NCBI RefSeq assembly: GCF_000756775.1
Contig: NZ_CCSF01000001.1
Location: forward strand, 3,224,001 to 3,288,000
Reading direction: 5' to 3'
DNA length: 64,000 nt
From: Pseudomonas saudiphocaensis
Lineage (GTDB): Bacteria; Pseudomonadota; Gammaproteobacteria; Pseudomonadales; Pseudomonadaceae
The position numbers and the translations under genes were made by a program. Positions 19,879 to 28,817 of this stretch are shown piece after piece. The notes beneath the pieces were generated by a model. The model did not search any database, had not been told where the DNA came from, and worked only from the letters and a program-made list of their open reading frames with translations. The first letter of the stretch is position 1. Every line of letters starts with the position of its first letter.

Positions 19879-20690
19879 GGCATCAAGTTCCTCAGGGTCG
19901 AGCTGCTACTTACCATTTGGTAGAGCTTGCCGGGTTCACAGGTGAGTGTCTGGCCGGTGAGCTTTTCCCAGTCGCCGACTTCGTCATCGTTGTTCGGATT
20001 GCTGCAAACCTTGCTCTCGACGCCTTGGGTCAGGTTGTTGGTTGAGGCGACTAGGAGAGTGGAGTAGCGCAAGGCGCGAATGATGTCGCCGGAGGCTGGG
20101 GTGGTTGTGTAGGAGTTGACTTTCAACAGGGAGATATCGCTGTTGACACCGTAATCGAAGTGAAGACCTGCAATGTTGCTGACCAGCTCTTGGCTATTGC
20201 ATTTGAGAGCACCGTCGGCCAGTGCGATTTTCTCGACCATGATGTCGTCAGTGTTGAAATGAGGCAGAGTGGTGTCGCTGTCATAAGGCTTGCTGAGATC
20301 GCTACTGCCGCTGTAGGTGTCGCCCAAGCAGTTGGTCTCGTTTTCATCCCTGGGTTGGTAGCGCAGGCACAGAGTGGAATCATCTACACGAACGACGGTT
20401 TGCCCGGCCGCGAAGGTGCAACCGTCAACAGTTCGGGAGGGAAAGGCTACATCCATAGTGAGGGCTGGATTGCGCCGGTAGCCTGCTTTGGCCAAGCGTT
20501 CACCAATCAGCATTAGAGCGAAGCGGCCATTTTCCAGGTTCTCGCCTTGTCCCTGCTGATAGAGATAGTTGCGCTTGTTATCCAGATAAATCTGCGTGAC
20601 TCCGAGGATCAGAAAGCTGCTGAGGGCCATGGCCACCATCAGCTCGACTAGCGATAGACCGCGCTGCTTTTGGGAAGCTTTCGGGTTCAT
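19875..20690 (-). CDS. pilW: Minor type IV pilin PilW
   Basis: 271 residues from ATG 20690 (MNPKASQKQRG|LSLVELMVAMALSSF), with a prepilin cleavage site after RG and Glu5 in the mature protein. The large C-terminal domain and the motif ENGRFALMLIGERLAKAGYR are PilW (GspJ-like) features. An upstream in-frame start at 20723 would lie inside pilV and lacks a ribosome site. It starts two bases after the pilV stop and overlaps pilX. PilW joins PilV, PilX, FimU and PilY1 in the tip-priming complex. Confidence 0.9.
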   Translation of the reverse strand: MNPKASQKQRGLSLVELMVAMALSSFLILGVTQIYLDNKRNYLYQQGQGENLENGRFALMLIGERLAKAGYRRNPALTMDVAFPSRTVDGCTFAAGQTVVRVDDSTLCLRYQPRDENETNCLGDTYSGSSDLSKPYDSDTTLPHFNTDDIMVEKIALADGALKCNSQELVSNIAGLHFDYGVNSDISLLKVNSYTTTPASGDIIRALRYSTLLVASTNNLTQGVESKVCSNPNNDDEVGDWEKLTGQTLTCEPGKLYQMVSSSSTLRNLMP

Positions 20691-20692
20691 GC

Positions 20693-21223
20693 TTAAAACT
20701 CCACTCGCACGGCGTAGGTGCAATATTCATTCTCGCTATCATCTAGGCATTCCCCGCCCTTGACCGCCCAAGCGAGCTGGATTTCGATGGTGGAACCATC
20801 CCCATCGCAATCGCCAGAGGTTTTGGTATGGCAAATGTGAAAAGCGCTGTTCATTAGGTCATCCGCACCCGGTAAGGTCGCTTTGGCTTTTTCCGCCCAG
20901 CAGCCAAGCCGCTCCGGGGCGCTCGCGCTAGCGAGCGACGTACAGTCGTCCGCTGGGTCAGGAAAATCCGCATTCTTGGCCTTGTAATAGTCGGATGAGC
21001 TCCGCGGCAGGCCATCGGCGATTACCTTGTCGAGGTCGGCCCGCATCAGCTCCTGCAGGTCGTCGGCGAGCATGGCGGCGGTGTTGCGTAGGGCGGAGTC
21101 CTGGGTATAGGCGATGGTTCGTCCTTGCAGAGCGACCAAACCCAGTACGCCGATACAGATCAGCAGAATGGTGACGAGGACTTCGATCATGCTGAAGCCG
21201 CGGATGCCGTGTGCTCTGTTCAT
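20693..21223 (-). CDS. pilV: Minor type IV pilin PilV
   Basis: 176 residues. The prepilin leader IRG|FSMIEVLVTILLICIGVLGLVALQ is characteristic of PilV (GspI-like), with Glu5. Several cysteines (DDCTS, LGCWAEK, HICHTK, GECLDD, EYCTY) may form disulfides. It starts two bases after the fimU stop and ends two bases before pilW, so the operon is tightly packed. PilV acts with PilW, PilX and FimU in initiating pilus assembly. Confidence 0.9.
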   Translation of the reverse strand: MNRAHGIRGFSMIEVLVTILLICIGVLGLVALQGRTIAYTQDSALRNTAAMLADDLQELMRADLDKVIADGLPRSSSDYYKAKNADFPDPADDCTSLASASAPERLGCWAEKAKATLPGADDLMNSAFHICHTKTSGDCDGDGSTIEIQLAWAVKGGECLDDSENEYCTYAVRVEF

Positions 21224-21225
21224 GT

Positions 21226-21639
21226 TCAGTCCTGGACTTTTCTGACGAAACCCGCCGTCTGGGTCGAGACGGTAAAGGAGAGGCTGTCGTCGCTGTTTGT
21301 AAAGGTGGTGCTGGATGCCGTGGCCGTGCCGTTTGGGTTGAACGTAATGCTGGTCACGCTTGGCGCGACGTTCACGCTGGCGGGAATTTCGATAGTGCGC
21401 TCACCACTACTCCAGATACCGTTGCCCTGGGTCACGGCGATGCTGGTGCGCTTGGTCACGGCGTCGCTACGGGCGGAGATCAGTAGCGAGTGAAATTCGT
21501 TGGCTGTTGCTGTCACTCGGTTGTTTTCGATCAGGCGCCCAAAAGACGGCACCGCTATAGCTATGAATATGGCGAGTACGGCAATGGCGACCATCAGCTC
21601 AACCAGGGTGAATCCATGCATGTCGCTGCGGCGTGACAT
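21226..21639 (-). CDS. fimU: Minor type IV pilin FimU (GspH/FimT family)
   Basis: 137 residues with leader SDMHG|FTLVELMVAIAVLAIFIAIAVPSF and a GspH-type beta domain (NEFHSLLISARSDAVTKRTSIAV, then an IEIPASV... strand pair). It is the first gene of the tight fimU-pilV-pilW-pilX-pilY1-pilE operon, and 183 bases separate it from fimT, space for its own promoter. In P. aeruginosa this promoter is controlled by AlgR. FimT and FimU are paralogues; operon position supports FimU here. Confidence 0.85.
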   Translation of the reverse strand: MSRRSDMHGFTLVELMVAIAVLAIFIAIAVPSFGRLIENNRVTATANEFHSLLISARSDAVTKRTSIAVTQGNGIWSSGERTIEIPASVNVAPSVTSITFNPNGTATASSTTFTNSDDSLSFTVSTQTAGFVRKVQD

Positions 21640-21715
21640 GTTGCGCTCCGTTTAAATTCTTGAGCGGATAATGGGTCGGCGTGGAGGCTTTGTCCGTTAT
21701 GCCGGGATGGCCGGT

Positions 21716-21724
21716 TCGTTTGTC
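21716..21724 (+). promoter_or_regulatory. Possible AlgR half-site upstream of fimU
   Basis: TCGTTTGTC differs by one base from the AlgR core CCGTTTGTC and lies about 77 bases upstream of fimU. AlgR is known to activate the P. aeruginosa fimU-pilE operon. A nine-base match can arise by chance, so this is weak evidence. Confidence 0.25.
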
Positions 21725-21822
21725 TGGATGACCGGCTGTCGGAGAGGATTATCAGCTTTATAGAGGCCCGTCGGCGTGATCCGGACCATGCTTTGGAGCA
21801 AGGCCCCGCTTGCTGCTGGCTC

Positions 21823-22323
21823 TCATTGGCTGCAAAGCGAGGCTTTCTCTGTATTCTCGGCAGGAGTTCCCTGTCGCAGGCGACCTTGGCGGTTAAGCAC
21901 CAATTGCCAAGCCACTTTTTGTTCGTGGCATTGGTAGAAGCGTCCATTGCTGATTGGGCTCGAGCCGTTGTTGTGAAAGCGGATACTTTGCTGAAAGCCG
22001 CTCCAGCGCAGAGCGTCATGACTGGGTAGTTGGGTGAGTTGCATTACTCGACCGTCCGGAGCGCGAACGAGCCATCCGTTGGCCCAGCTAGCTGAGCAAG
22101 TTTTTCCGTCGCTACTGCCGCATACCTCAATTGTGCGACGTTGCAGGATTGCTTCTGCACGAGCGTTATTCAAAACCGCTGCAACCTGCTCCATAAGCGC
22201 CTGCTGACGATTGCGAGTGATCAGGCCATCGAAGGCTGGCACGGCAATGTTGGCGAAAATCGCCAGGACGGCGAGGGTGATCATCAATTCGACAAGCGTA
22301 AAGCCTTGATTTCGGTTCATCAT
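21823..22323 (-). CDS. fimT: Minor type IV pilin-like FimT (GspH/FimT family)
   Basis: 166 residues from ATG 22323 (MMNRNQG|FTLVELMITLAVLAIFANIAVPAF). The following segment NRQQALMEQVAAVLNNARAEAILQRRTIEVC is typical of GspH/FimT. Cysteine pairs (VCGS, KTCS; YQCH, SLCSQ) resemble those of FimT proteins implicated in DNA binding during natural transformation, though I cannot tell whether this copy binds DNA. A longer ORF to 22467 runs into the divergent thiO leader. The second FimT family member, fimU, follows. Confidence 0.87.
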   Translation of the reverse strand: MMNRNQGFTLVELMITLAVLAIFANIAVPAFDGLITRNRQQALMEQVAAVLNNARAEAILQRRTIEVCGSSDGKTCSASWANGWLVRAPDGRVMQLTQLPSHDALRWSGFQQSIRFHNNGSSPISNGRFYQCHEQKVAWQLVLNRQGRLRQGTPAENTEKASLCSQ

Positions 22324-22451
22324 GATGCAGGTCCTTGCAAGTATGATGCGGCGCCGTCCTGGCGCGTGCAGTGCCTTTCGCATTTGAGACTTTATGACTG
22401 GGTAGTCAAGGATCGACGGCCGGAACTGTGAAGCAAGCTCGGGAGACATCT

Positions 22452-23549
22452 TTGAAGCAAGAAACAATCATCATTGGCGGCGGCATCATCGGTCTGCTTT
22501 CGGCGTACCAACTGGCCAATGCCGGCCAGCAAGTGGTTCTGCTTGAGTCGGGCGAGACGGGTAGTGAGGCCTCTTGGGCCGGGGGCGGGATTGTTTCGCC
22601 GTTGTATCCGTGGCGCTACAGCCCGGCGGTAACGGCGCTGGCGCATTGGTCGCAGGATTTCTATCCGGGTTTAGGCGAGAGCCTGCGAGCACATACAGGG
22701 GTTGATCCTGAGGTGCATGAAACCGGGCTTTACTGGCTGGATCTGGAGGATGAGGAAGATGCCCTGACCTGGGCCTCGGCTCAGGGGCGGCCGCTACAGC
22801 GGGTGGCGATGGAGCAGGTGCACGCCGCTGTCCCTGTACTAGGTGAGGGTTTCTCTAACGCTGTTTTCATGCCCGGCGTGGCCAATGTGCGTAACCCGCG
22901 ACTGCTGCGGGCGCTGCGTGTGGCGCTCGCGGGAATGGCCAATGTGCGGATTGTGGAACATTGTCCGGTAACGGGCTTTTTGCATGAGGGCGGGCGGGTG
23001 CTGGGCGTTCAAACCGCGAAGGGAGAGATGCGTGGCGAACGTGTTGTGGTCGCTGCCGGCGCCTGGAGCGGCGAGCTGCTGGCTACGCTGGGGCTGGCGT
23101 TGCCGGTCAAACCCATGAAAGGCCAGATGATCCTGTTCAAATGCGCAGAAGACTTTCTGCCGAGCATGGTGCTGGCCAAGCGGCGTTATGCGATCCCGCG
23201 GCGGGACGGTCATGTGCTGGTTGGCAGCACGCTGGAAGATGTCGGCTTCGACAAGACTCCAACCGAAGATGCGCTCGACAGTCTCCGTGCTACGGCCGCC
23301 GAGCTTTTGCCGGCGCTGGCCGATGCCGAAGTGGTGCGGCATTGGGCGGGGCTGCGGCCGGGTTCGCCGGACGGTGTGCCTTATATAGGAGAGGTCCCTG
23401 CTTACAAGGGGCTTTGGCTCAACTGCGGGCATTTCCGTAACGGGCTGGTGCTGGCACCGGCGTCCTGTCAGTTGCTGACGGACTTGATATTGGGGCGCAA
23501 GCCGACGCTCGATCCGGCGCCTTATGCAGTGGCGGGGCGGTTGCTGTAA
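22452..23549 (+). CDS. thiO: Glycine oxidase (FAD-dependent, thiamine synthesis)
   Basis: About 365 residues, of the DAO/ThiO flavoprotein family. The dinucleotide motif IIIGGGIIGLLSAYQLA starts near residue 6, with ESGETGSEASWAGGGIV after it and a C-terminal RPGSPDGVPYIGEVP...GLWLNCGHFRNGL signature. ThiO converts glycine to dehydroglycine for the thiazole ring. No ATG is in place: TTG 22452 has GGGAGA five bases upstream, whereas GTG 22428 gives eight more residues with a poorer site. It is divergent from fimT, as in P. aeruginosa. Confidence 0.9.
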   Translation: MKQETIIIGGGIIGLLSAYQLANAGQQVVLLESGETGSEASWAGGGIVSPLYPWRYSPAVTALAHWSQDFYPGLGESLRAHTGVDPEVHETGLYWLDLEDEEDALTWASAQGRPLQRVAMEQVHAAVPVLGEGFSNAVFMPGVANVRNPRLLRALRVALAGMANVRIVEHCPVTGFLHEGGRVLGVQTAKGEMRGERVVVAAGAWSGELLATLGLALPVKPMKGQMILFKCAEDFLPSMVLAKRRYAIPRRDGHVLVGSTLEDVGFDKTPTEDALDSLRATAAELLPALADAEVVRHWAGLRPGSPDGVPYIGEVPAYKGLWLNCGHFRNGLVLAPASCQLLTDLILGRKPTLDPAPYAVAGRLL

Positions 23550-23572
23550 CTCGTTGGATCCTTCGGTGGGCT

Positions 23573-23945
23573 GGGCTGTCAGCTTTTGGTGGGAACGGGC
23601 CATGCCTGTGAAGGATTCCGCGCCGAAGTGTGAGCCTTGTTCGCAGGCATGGCCTGCTCCTACAGGATCGGGGTTTGCTGATGTCCATATGATCCTCCAG
23701 AGGGCTGTCGGCTCTTTGTGGGAACGGGCCATGCCCGTGAGGTGATTCTGCGCCGAAGTGAGGGTCTTGTTCGCAGGCATGGCCTGCTCCTACAGGATCG
23801 GGGTTTGCTGGTGTCGATATGATCCTCAGGTGGCCTGTCAGCTCTTCGTGGGAACGGGCCATGCCCGTGAAGGATTCCGCGCCGAAGTGTGAGCCTTGTT
23901 CGCATGCATGGCTTGCTCCTACGGAATCGGCCTTTGCCAGTGTCG
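23573..23945. repeat. Three tandem ~130-bp repeat units built from REP sequences
   Basis: Units begin at 23573, 23702 and 23832. Each holds GTGGGAACGGGCCATGCC, then GCGCCGAAGTG, then TTCGCAGGCATGGCCTGCTCC and ATCGGGGTTTGCTG. The two GGCCATGCC/GGCATGGCC parts are inverted, so each unit is itself a REP doublet plus a fixed tail. Units 1 and 2 are the most alike; unit 3 has diverged at its end. The array fills most of the 456-base gap 23550-24005. It lies where gene order departs from P. aeruginosa. Confidence 0.9.
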
Positions 23946-24005
23946 ATAAAGCCGGGTTCGACGGGTATAGTTTCGGCGTTTTCTTCTTTTGCTCATGAGG
24001 CTTGT

Positions 24006-24377
24006 GTGGCCAGGAAAACCACCTCTTTATCCGGCCTTGGCGGGCTGGTGTTTTCCACCGATGCGGGTCGGCACTGCCCTGGTTGCAGCCAACCAGTGGA
24101 TGCCTGCATCTGCAACAAAGCGCCGACTCCCGAAGGGGATGGCATTGCCCGCGTACGTCGCGAGAGCAAGGGGCGGGGCGGCAAGACGGTAACGACCATC
24201 ACCGGCGTGCCGTTGGCCGGGGATCAGCTAAAGGAGTTGGCCAGTGCCCTTAAGCGCCGTTGCGGCACGGGCGGTGCGCTCAAGGATGGAGTCATCGAAA
24301 TCCAGGGCGATCATGTTCAGCTACTGCTTGATGAGCTGCAAAAGCGCGGATTCAAAGCAAAGAAATCCGGCGGCTGA
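24006..24377 (+). CDS. yciH: SUI1/eIF1-like translation factor YciH
   Basis: 123 residues from a GTG codon (VARKTTSLSGLGGLVFSTDAG) with GAGG upstream. The SUI1 fold is marked by KGRGGKTVTTITGVPL, then ALKRRCGTGGALKDGVIEIQGDH, and ends with LQKRGFKAKKSGG. The N-terminal CPGCxxPxxxCIC could bind a metal. YciH is an eIF1 relative that in E. coli discriminates against aberrant initiation. It is next to speA, as PA4840 is next to PA4839. The longer upstream ORF to 23889 is inside the repeat array and is not used. Confidence 0.9.
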   Translation: MARKTTSLSGLGGLVFSTDAGRHCPGCSQPVDACICNKAPTPEGDGIARVRRESKGRGGKTVTTITGVPLAGDQLKELASALKRRCGTGGALKDGVIEIQGDHVQLLLDELQKRGFKAKKSGG

Positions 24378-24560
24378 GTGCGTCTGAATTTAACGCACGG
24401 CGCTTCGTCGCTCAGGCCACTCCCGCATATCTGGGGAGTGCGCCATGCTCGCAAACAAGGTCCGGCTCGGAAGCCATCGTGCAGGCGGATCTGTTGCGCT
24501 CACTTCTTGTCCAGACGCAAGTCTCTGACAAAACTCCACACCCACTTTCAGGAGGCTTGA

Positions 24561-26474
24561 ATGGCCGTTCGACGTACACGCAAAGACGATGGCAGCCAGT
24601 GGACCGCAGCCGACAGCCGCAGCGTCTATGGCATCCGTCACTGGGGTGCGGGTTATTTCTCGATCAGTGATGCGGGGCAGATCGAGGTGCGTCCACAAGG
24701 GCCGAAAGGGGAGCCGATCGAGTTCAACGGTCTGATCGAACAACTCAGGGATGCCGGCCTGACGCTGCCTTTGCTGGTGCGTTTCCCGGGAATTCTTCAG
24801 GACCGTGTGCGTCACCTCACGGGTGCTTTCGATGCCAATATCGAGCGGCTCGACTATCAGGGACGCTACACCGCGCTGTACCCGATCAAGGTCAATCAGC
24901 AGGAGGCGGTGATCAAGAACATCATCGCCACGCAGAACGTGGCCATCGGCCTGGAAGCCGGTTCCAAACCCGAGCTGATGGCCGTCCTGGCACTGGCGCC
25001 AAAGGGTGGCACCATCGTTTGCAATGGTTACAAGGACCGCGAATTCATTCGCCTGGCGCTGATGGGGCAGAAGCTCGGGCACAACGTGTTCATCGTCATC
25101 GAGAAGATGTCCGAAGTGGAGCTGGTGATCGAAGAGGCCGCCGAGCTGAAGGTCGTGCCTCAGGTTGGGCTGCGCGTGCGTCTGTCATCTCTGGCGTCGA
25201 GCAAGTGGGCCGATACCGGCGGTGAGAAATCCAAGTTCGGTCTGTCCGCGGCGCAGCTGCTTACGGTCATCGAGCGCTTCCGCGCCGCGGATATCGACCA
25301 GGGGGTGCGGTTGCTGCACTTCCACATGGGGTCGCAAATCGCCAACCTGGCCGACTATCGCTCCGGCTTCCGCGAAGCCATCCGCTACTACGCCGAACTG
25401 CGTGCGCTGGGGCTGCCCGTCGACCATATAGATGTAGGCGGTGGGCTGGGCGTCGATTACGACGGCACCCATTCGCGCAATGCCAGCTCCATCAATTACG
25501 ACATCGATGAGTACGCCGGGACCGTAGTAGGGATGCTCAAGGAGTTCTGCGATCGCCAGGAGCTGCCGCATCCGCATATCTTCTCCGAGAGCGGCCGGGC
25601 GATGACTGCCCACCATGCGGTATTGGTGATGCAGGTGACCGACTTCGAGCGCCACAACGATGAAGCGCCTGTGGTGGAGAACTACGACGAGCTGCCGGAT
25701 ATCGTTCAGTCGCTGGTGGATCTGCTCGGCCCCAGCGATCCGGAGATGGTCACCGAGACCTACTGGCGCGCCACCCACTATATAAGCGAGGCCTCGGCGC
25801 AATATGCCGCCGGCAAGCTTTCTCTGGCGCAGAAGGCGTTGGCCGAGCAGAGTTACTTCGCCATCTGCCGACGTCTGCACAACCAGCTCAAGGCCCGCCA
25901 GCGTTCCCACCGCGCGGTGCTCGACGAGCTCAACGACAAGCTCGCGGACAAGTACATTTGCAACTTCTCGGTATTTCAGAGCCTGCCCGACACCTGGGCC
26001 ATTGACCAGATTCTGCCTATCGTGCCGCTACAACGGCTGTCGGAAGAGCCGGTGCGGCGCGCGGTGCTGCAGGACCTGACCTGTGACTCGGACGGCAAGA
26101 TCAGGCACTACGTGGATGAGCAGAGCATCGAGAACAGCATGCCCGTGCATGAGATCCAGGCGGGGGAGGAGTATTTTCTCGGCGTGTTCCTGGTCGGCGC
26201 CTATCAGGAAATCCTCGGCGACATGCACAACCTGTTCGGCGACACCGATTCGGTGAACGTCTACCAGCGTGAGGATGGCAGCTACTACCACGCCGGCATC
26301 GAAACCCACGACACCATCGAGGACATGCTGCGATACGTGCACCTCTCGCCCGAGGAGCTGATGACTCACTACCGCGACAAGGTTTCCAGTGCCCGTCTTA
26401 GCGCCAGGGAGCGCGCGCAGTATATCGACGCCCTGCGTCTGGGGCTGACGCGTTCGTCGTATCTCACGCCCTGA
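24561..26474 (+). CDS. speA: Biosynthetic arginine decarboxylase
   Basis: 637 residues, PLP fold-type III decarboxylase making agmatine from arginine, the entry to putrescine and spermidine. K110 in LYPIKVNQQ binds PLP, and the [13 protein letters not shown] loop contacts phosphate. Further conserved parts are [10 protein letters not shown] and the C-terminal [21 protein letters not shown] 24561 follows AGGAGG by five bases. The 183-base upstream gap shows no distinct operator. It could feed polyamines to the gamma-glutamyl ligase-like gene at 32.3 kb, but no direct link is shown. Confidence 0.97.
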   Translation: MAVRRTRKDDGSQWTAADSRSVYGIRHWGAGYFSISDAGQIEVRPQGPKGEPIEFNGLIEQLRDAGLTLPLLVRFPGILQDRVRHLTGAFDANIERLDYQGRYTALYPIKVNQQEAVIKNIIATQNVAIGLEAGSKPELMAVLALAPKGGTIVCNGYKDREFIRLALMGQKLGHNVFIVIEKMSEVELVIEEAAELKVVPQVGLRVRLSSLASSKWADTGGEKSKFGLSAAQLLTVIERFRAADIDQGVRLLHFHMGSQIANLADYRSGFREAIRYYAELRALGLPVDHIDVGGGLGVDYDGTHSRNASSINYDIDEYAGTVVGMLKEFCDRQELPHPHIFSESGRAMTAHHAVLVMQVTDFERHNDEAPVVENYDELPDIVQSLVDLLGPSDPEMVTETYWRATHYISEASAQYAAGKLSLAQKALAEQSYFAICRRLHNQLKARQRSHRAVLDELNDKLADKYICNFSVFQSLPDTWAIDQILPIVPLQRLSEEPVRRAVLQDLTCDSDGKIRHYVDEQSIENSMPVHEIQAGEEYFLGVFLVGAYQEILGDMHNLFGDTDSVNVYQREDGSYYHAGIETHDTIEDMLRYVHLSPEELMTHYRDKVSSARLSARERAQYIDALRLGLTRSSYLTP

Positions 26475-26535
26475 TAACGCCGCTTCCCCTGATCTCCCAA
26501 GATGACGAGATATGGGCTGCCGGGCTGCTTTGCTT

Positions 26536-26718
26536 GTGTAGGAGCCCCGCCCTCGGGGCGAAGCTTTTAGCCTGAAGGTGTACATGCGCTTGCATCGGCA
26601 CCGTCAGTCAGCAGGCAAGCTGGCGCTTGCATTCGCTGCGGGGTCGCAGCTCCTACAGAGTGCAATGATGCGGGGCTTTGGCTTTTGTAGGAGCCCCGCG
26701 CTCGGGCGAAGCTTCTCG
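26536..26718. repeat. Cluster of three REP units, GTAGGAGCCCCGC family
   Basis: Unit 1 GTAGGAGCCCCGCCCTCGGGGCGAAGC from 26538. Unit 2 is inverted (GCGGGGTCGCAGCTCCTAC, 26638-26656). Unit 3 GTAGGAGCCCCGCGCTCGGGCGAAGC from 26687. This is a widespread Pseudomonas REP type; related units are at 51249-51438. It fills the gap between speA and yjdM and abuts the yjdM stop codon. Confidence 0.8.
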
Positions 26719-26720
26719 TG

Positions 26721-27062
26721 TCAGACCTTACGCACAAACTCGGACTTCAGTTTCATGGCGCCGATGCCGTCGATCTTGCAGTCGATGTCGTGGTCGCCGT
26801 CGCACAGGCGGATGTTCTTCACCTTGGTGCCGACCTTGACCACGGACGAAGAGCCCTTGACCTTCAGGTCCTTGATCACGGTGACGGTATCGCCGTCCTG
26901 AAGCAGGTTACCGACCGAGTCCTTGATAACCCGCTCATCGTCGGAAGAGGCCTCCGGTGCGTTGGCGGACCACTCATGGGCGCACTCGGGGCAGACCAGC
27001 AGCGGACCGTCCTCATAGGTGTATTCGGACGCGCATTTGGGGCAGGGTGGCAAAGAGCTCAC
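26721..27062 (-). CDS. yjdM: Zinc-ribbon protein YjdM (PhnA family)
   Basis: 113 residues. The N-terminal ribbon has two CxxC pairs (CPKCASEY and CPECAHEW). The C-terminal domain contains [25 protein letters not shown] and [11 protein letters not shown], diagnostic of the PhnA/YjdM family. Despite the name it is not a phosphonoacetate hydrolase; its role is unknown in most bacteria. It is a single gene between REP elements and a thioesterase gene of the same strand, 98 bases away. Confidence 0.9.
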   Translation of the reverse strand: MSSLPPCPKCASEYTYEDGPLLVCPECAHEWSANAPEASSDDERVIKDSVGNLLQDGDTVTVIKDLKVKGSSSVVKVGTKVKNIRLCDGDHDIDCKIDGIGAMKLKSEFVRKV

Positions 27063-27160
27063 GGCATAACCTCGTCTTGATGAAGCGAAAAGGCCGTCTA
27101 TTGTATAAGGTCTTTGCCACTTTGGGCGCGGCTGCTGGGTAGCTGCCCCGTTCTACCGGT

Positions 27161-27655
27161 TCAGGCGTTCCTGATCGCGAGGTAACGCTCTTCCAGTTCG
27201 CGGCGAATCTGCCGGCGCTGCTGGGCTTGGGCGAAGCGGCGCTTTTGCTCCGGGGTTTGAGGCTGCAAGGGCGGCACGCTGGTCGGTCGGCCATCTTCGC
27301 CAACGGCAACCATGGTGAAGAAGCAGCTATTGGTGTGGCGGACGGTCTTCTGCCGAATGTCTTCGGTGGTGACCTTGATGCCGATTTCCATCGAACTGGT
27401 GCCGGTGTAGTTGACCGATGCCAGGAAGGTCACCAGCTCACCGACATGGATCGGCTGGCGGAAAGTGACCTGGTCGACCGAGAGCGTAACCACATACTCA
27501 CCGGCGTAACGGCTGGCGCAGGCGTAAGCCACTTCGTCGAGATACTTCAACAGGGTGCCGCCATGTACGTTGCCGGAAAAGTTGGCCTTGTCCGGGGTCA
27601 TCAGTACGGTCATGGTTAGTTCGGCGTTTCCATCAAACATTTTGTTGCAACTCAT
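27161..27655 (-). CDS. Acyl-CoA thioesterase, hotdog fold (YciA/BACH type)
   Basis: 164 residues. The hotdog domain shows MTPDKANFSGNVHGGTLLKYLDEVAYACASRYA, with the catalytic Asn/Asp-type positions in this first helix, then VTLSVDQVTFRQPIHVGELVTFLASVNY. A 40-residue Gln/Arg-rich C-terminal tail (PQTPEQKRRFAQAQQRR) follows. Such enzymes release CoA from short to long acyl-CoAs. ATG at 27655 lacks a clear ribosome site. It is divergent from the cytochrome gene. Confidence 0.88.
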   Translation of the reverse strand: MSCNKMFDGNAELTMTVLMTPDKANFSGNVHGGTLLKYLDEVAYACASRYAGEYVVTLSVDQVTFRQPIHVGELVTFLASVNYTGTSSMEIGIKVTTEDIRQKTVRHTNSCFFTMVAVGEDGRPTSVPPLQPQTPEQKRRFAQAQQRRQIRRELEERYLAIRNA

Positions 27656-27869
27656 ACAGGCGAAGGGGGTGCTACTTTAGTCGAATACGAGCCGCTTGTG
27701 TGACTTGTTGTCGCAGGGAAGACGATTTTGACGTGGTGGTGAAGCCGCCAAGGGCGGTAATGAAGGGGTTTATTGACTTGTGCCACTTTTCGGTGCGCTT
27801 GCGCAATTTATATTCGCTGCCCACCACGCTGCCTGCAGCAGCATCGTTCCCACGGTTATGGACTACCAC

Positions 27870-28559
27870 ATGCGCATCTTCGTCTGTCTTTTGCTGAGCT
27901 GCTTCGCTGCTTTCGCCTGTGCCAACGAAAACGATGAGGCGATGAAGCGCTTCACCTACCTGATGGCCGACGAGCAGAGGCGCCAGCAGGCATACGAGGC
28001 AGGACGTGAGCGTGCGATATTTTGCGGTTATTGCCATGGCGAGAACGGCAACAGCAAACGCCCACACATTCCCAACCTGGCGTCGCAGAACCCCATCTAC
28101 CTGTTCCATGCCTTCGAGCAGTTCGCCCGAGGCGAGCGTATCGACTATGTGATGTCGAACCTGGCGAAGAATCTGACCATGGAGGATCGGGTCAATATTG
28201 CGGTCTATTTCAGCCAGCAGAAAGTGCTGCCGAGCAGCACCGCAAGCGACGACCCGGCACTGAGCAGTCAGGGTGCGGCCCTGTTCAAGCGCACCTGCGT
28301 GGGCTGTCACGGCCAGCAGGCGCAGGGTATGGAGACGATGCCGCGTCTGGCCGGCCAGCCTGGCGAATATATCCGTAAGGCCCTCACTCGCTTCCGCAAT
28401 AACGATCCGGCGCGCGCCGGCTCGGTAATGGTCGGGATTGCCAGTCAGCTGTCCGAGGCGGACATCGAAGCACTGGCGGCCTATCTGTCGCGCCTGCAGC
28501 TGACCCCTCGCCAAGAGCAGGCGAGCCTTGCTCGAATACAGCAGACGGCGACTCAGTAG
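27870..28559 (+). CDS. Dihaem c-type cytochrome (c4-like)
   Basis: 229 residues from ATG 27870. Signal peptide residues 1-18 (MRIFVCLLLSCFAAFACA). Two haem sites: CGYCH near residue 52 and CVGCH near 145, each in a class I domain of about 90 residues, the architecture of cytochrome c4. Expected location is the periplasm, carrying electrons between the bc1 complex or other donors and a terminal oxidase. An alternative ATG lies 12 bases upstream (27858). It is a single gene; no oxidase gene is adjacent. The first domain is more divergent than usual for CycA, so partner identity is open. Confidence 0.85.
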   Translation: MRIFVCLLLSCFAAFACANENDEAMKRFTYLMADEQRRQQAYEAGRERAIFCGYCHGENGNSKRPHIPNLASQNPIYLFHAFEQFARGERIDYVMSNLAKNLTMEDRVNIAVYFSQQKVLPSSTASDDPALSSQGAALFKRTCVGCHGQQAQGMETMPRLAGQPGEYIRKALTRFRNNDPARAGSVMVGIASQLSEADIEALAAYLSRLQLTPRQEQASLARIQQTATQ

Positions 28560-28817
28560 CCTTCTGATCTGCGCCGGATTCAGCATGCACAGCGACGCGA
28601 CTTATCTGGCGTGAGGGCCCCACTTCGAACCCTCGACGACCAAGACGCTGTGGCTAGCGTCACCGCTCGATGCGTCTAGATAGCGGGTTTTCGGGAAGTG
28701 ATGAAGCTGGTTTTCTCTATCAGCGTGTTTGGCTTATGCAATTGGGTTAGGGTCAGCCGCTCCGCTTAGGCTTCGCGGTGCGCCACAAGCGCTCCAAGAA
28801 ATCGAAGAGGAATCACC

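Noticed and set aside
23573-23945. CRISPR array
   Set aside because: The repeats are ~130 bases, directly abutting, with internal palindromes and no variable spacers or cas genes; they are REP units.
28679-28721. OxyR site upstream of katB
   Set aside because: GATAG and CTATC are present but the spacing does not match the four-part OxyR pattern.
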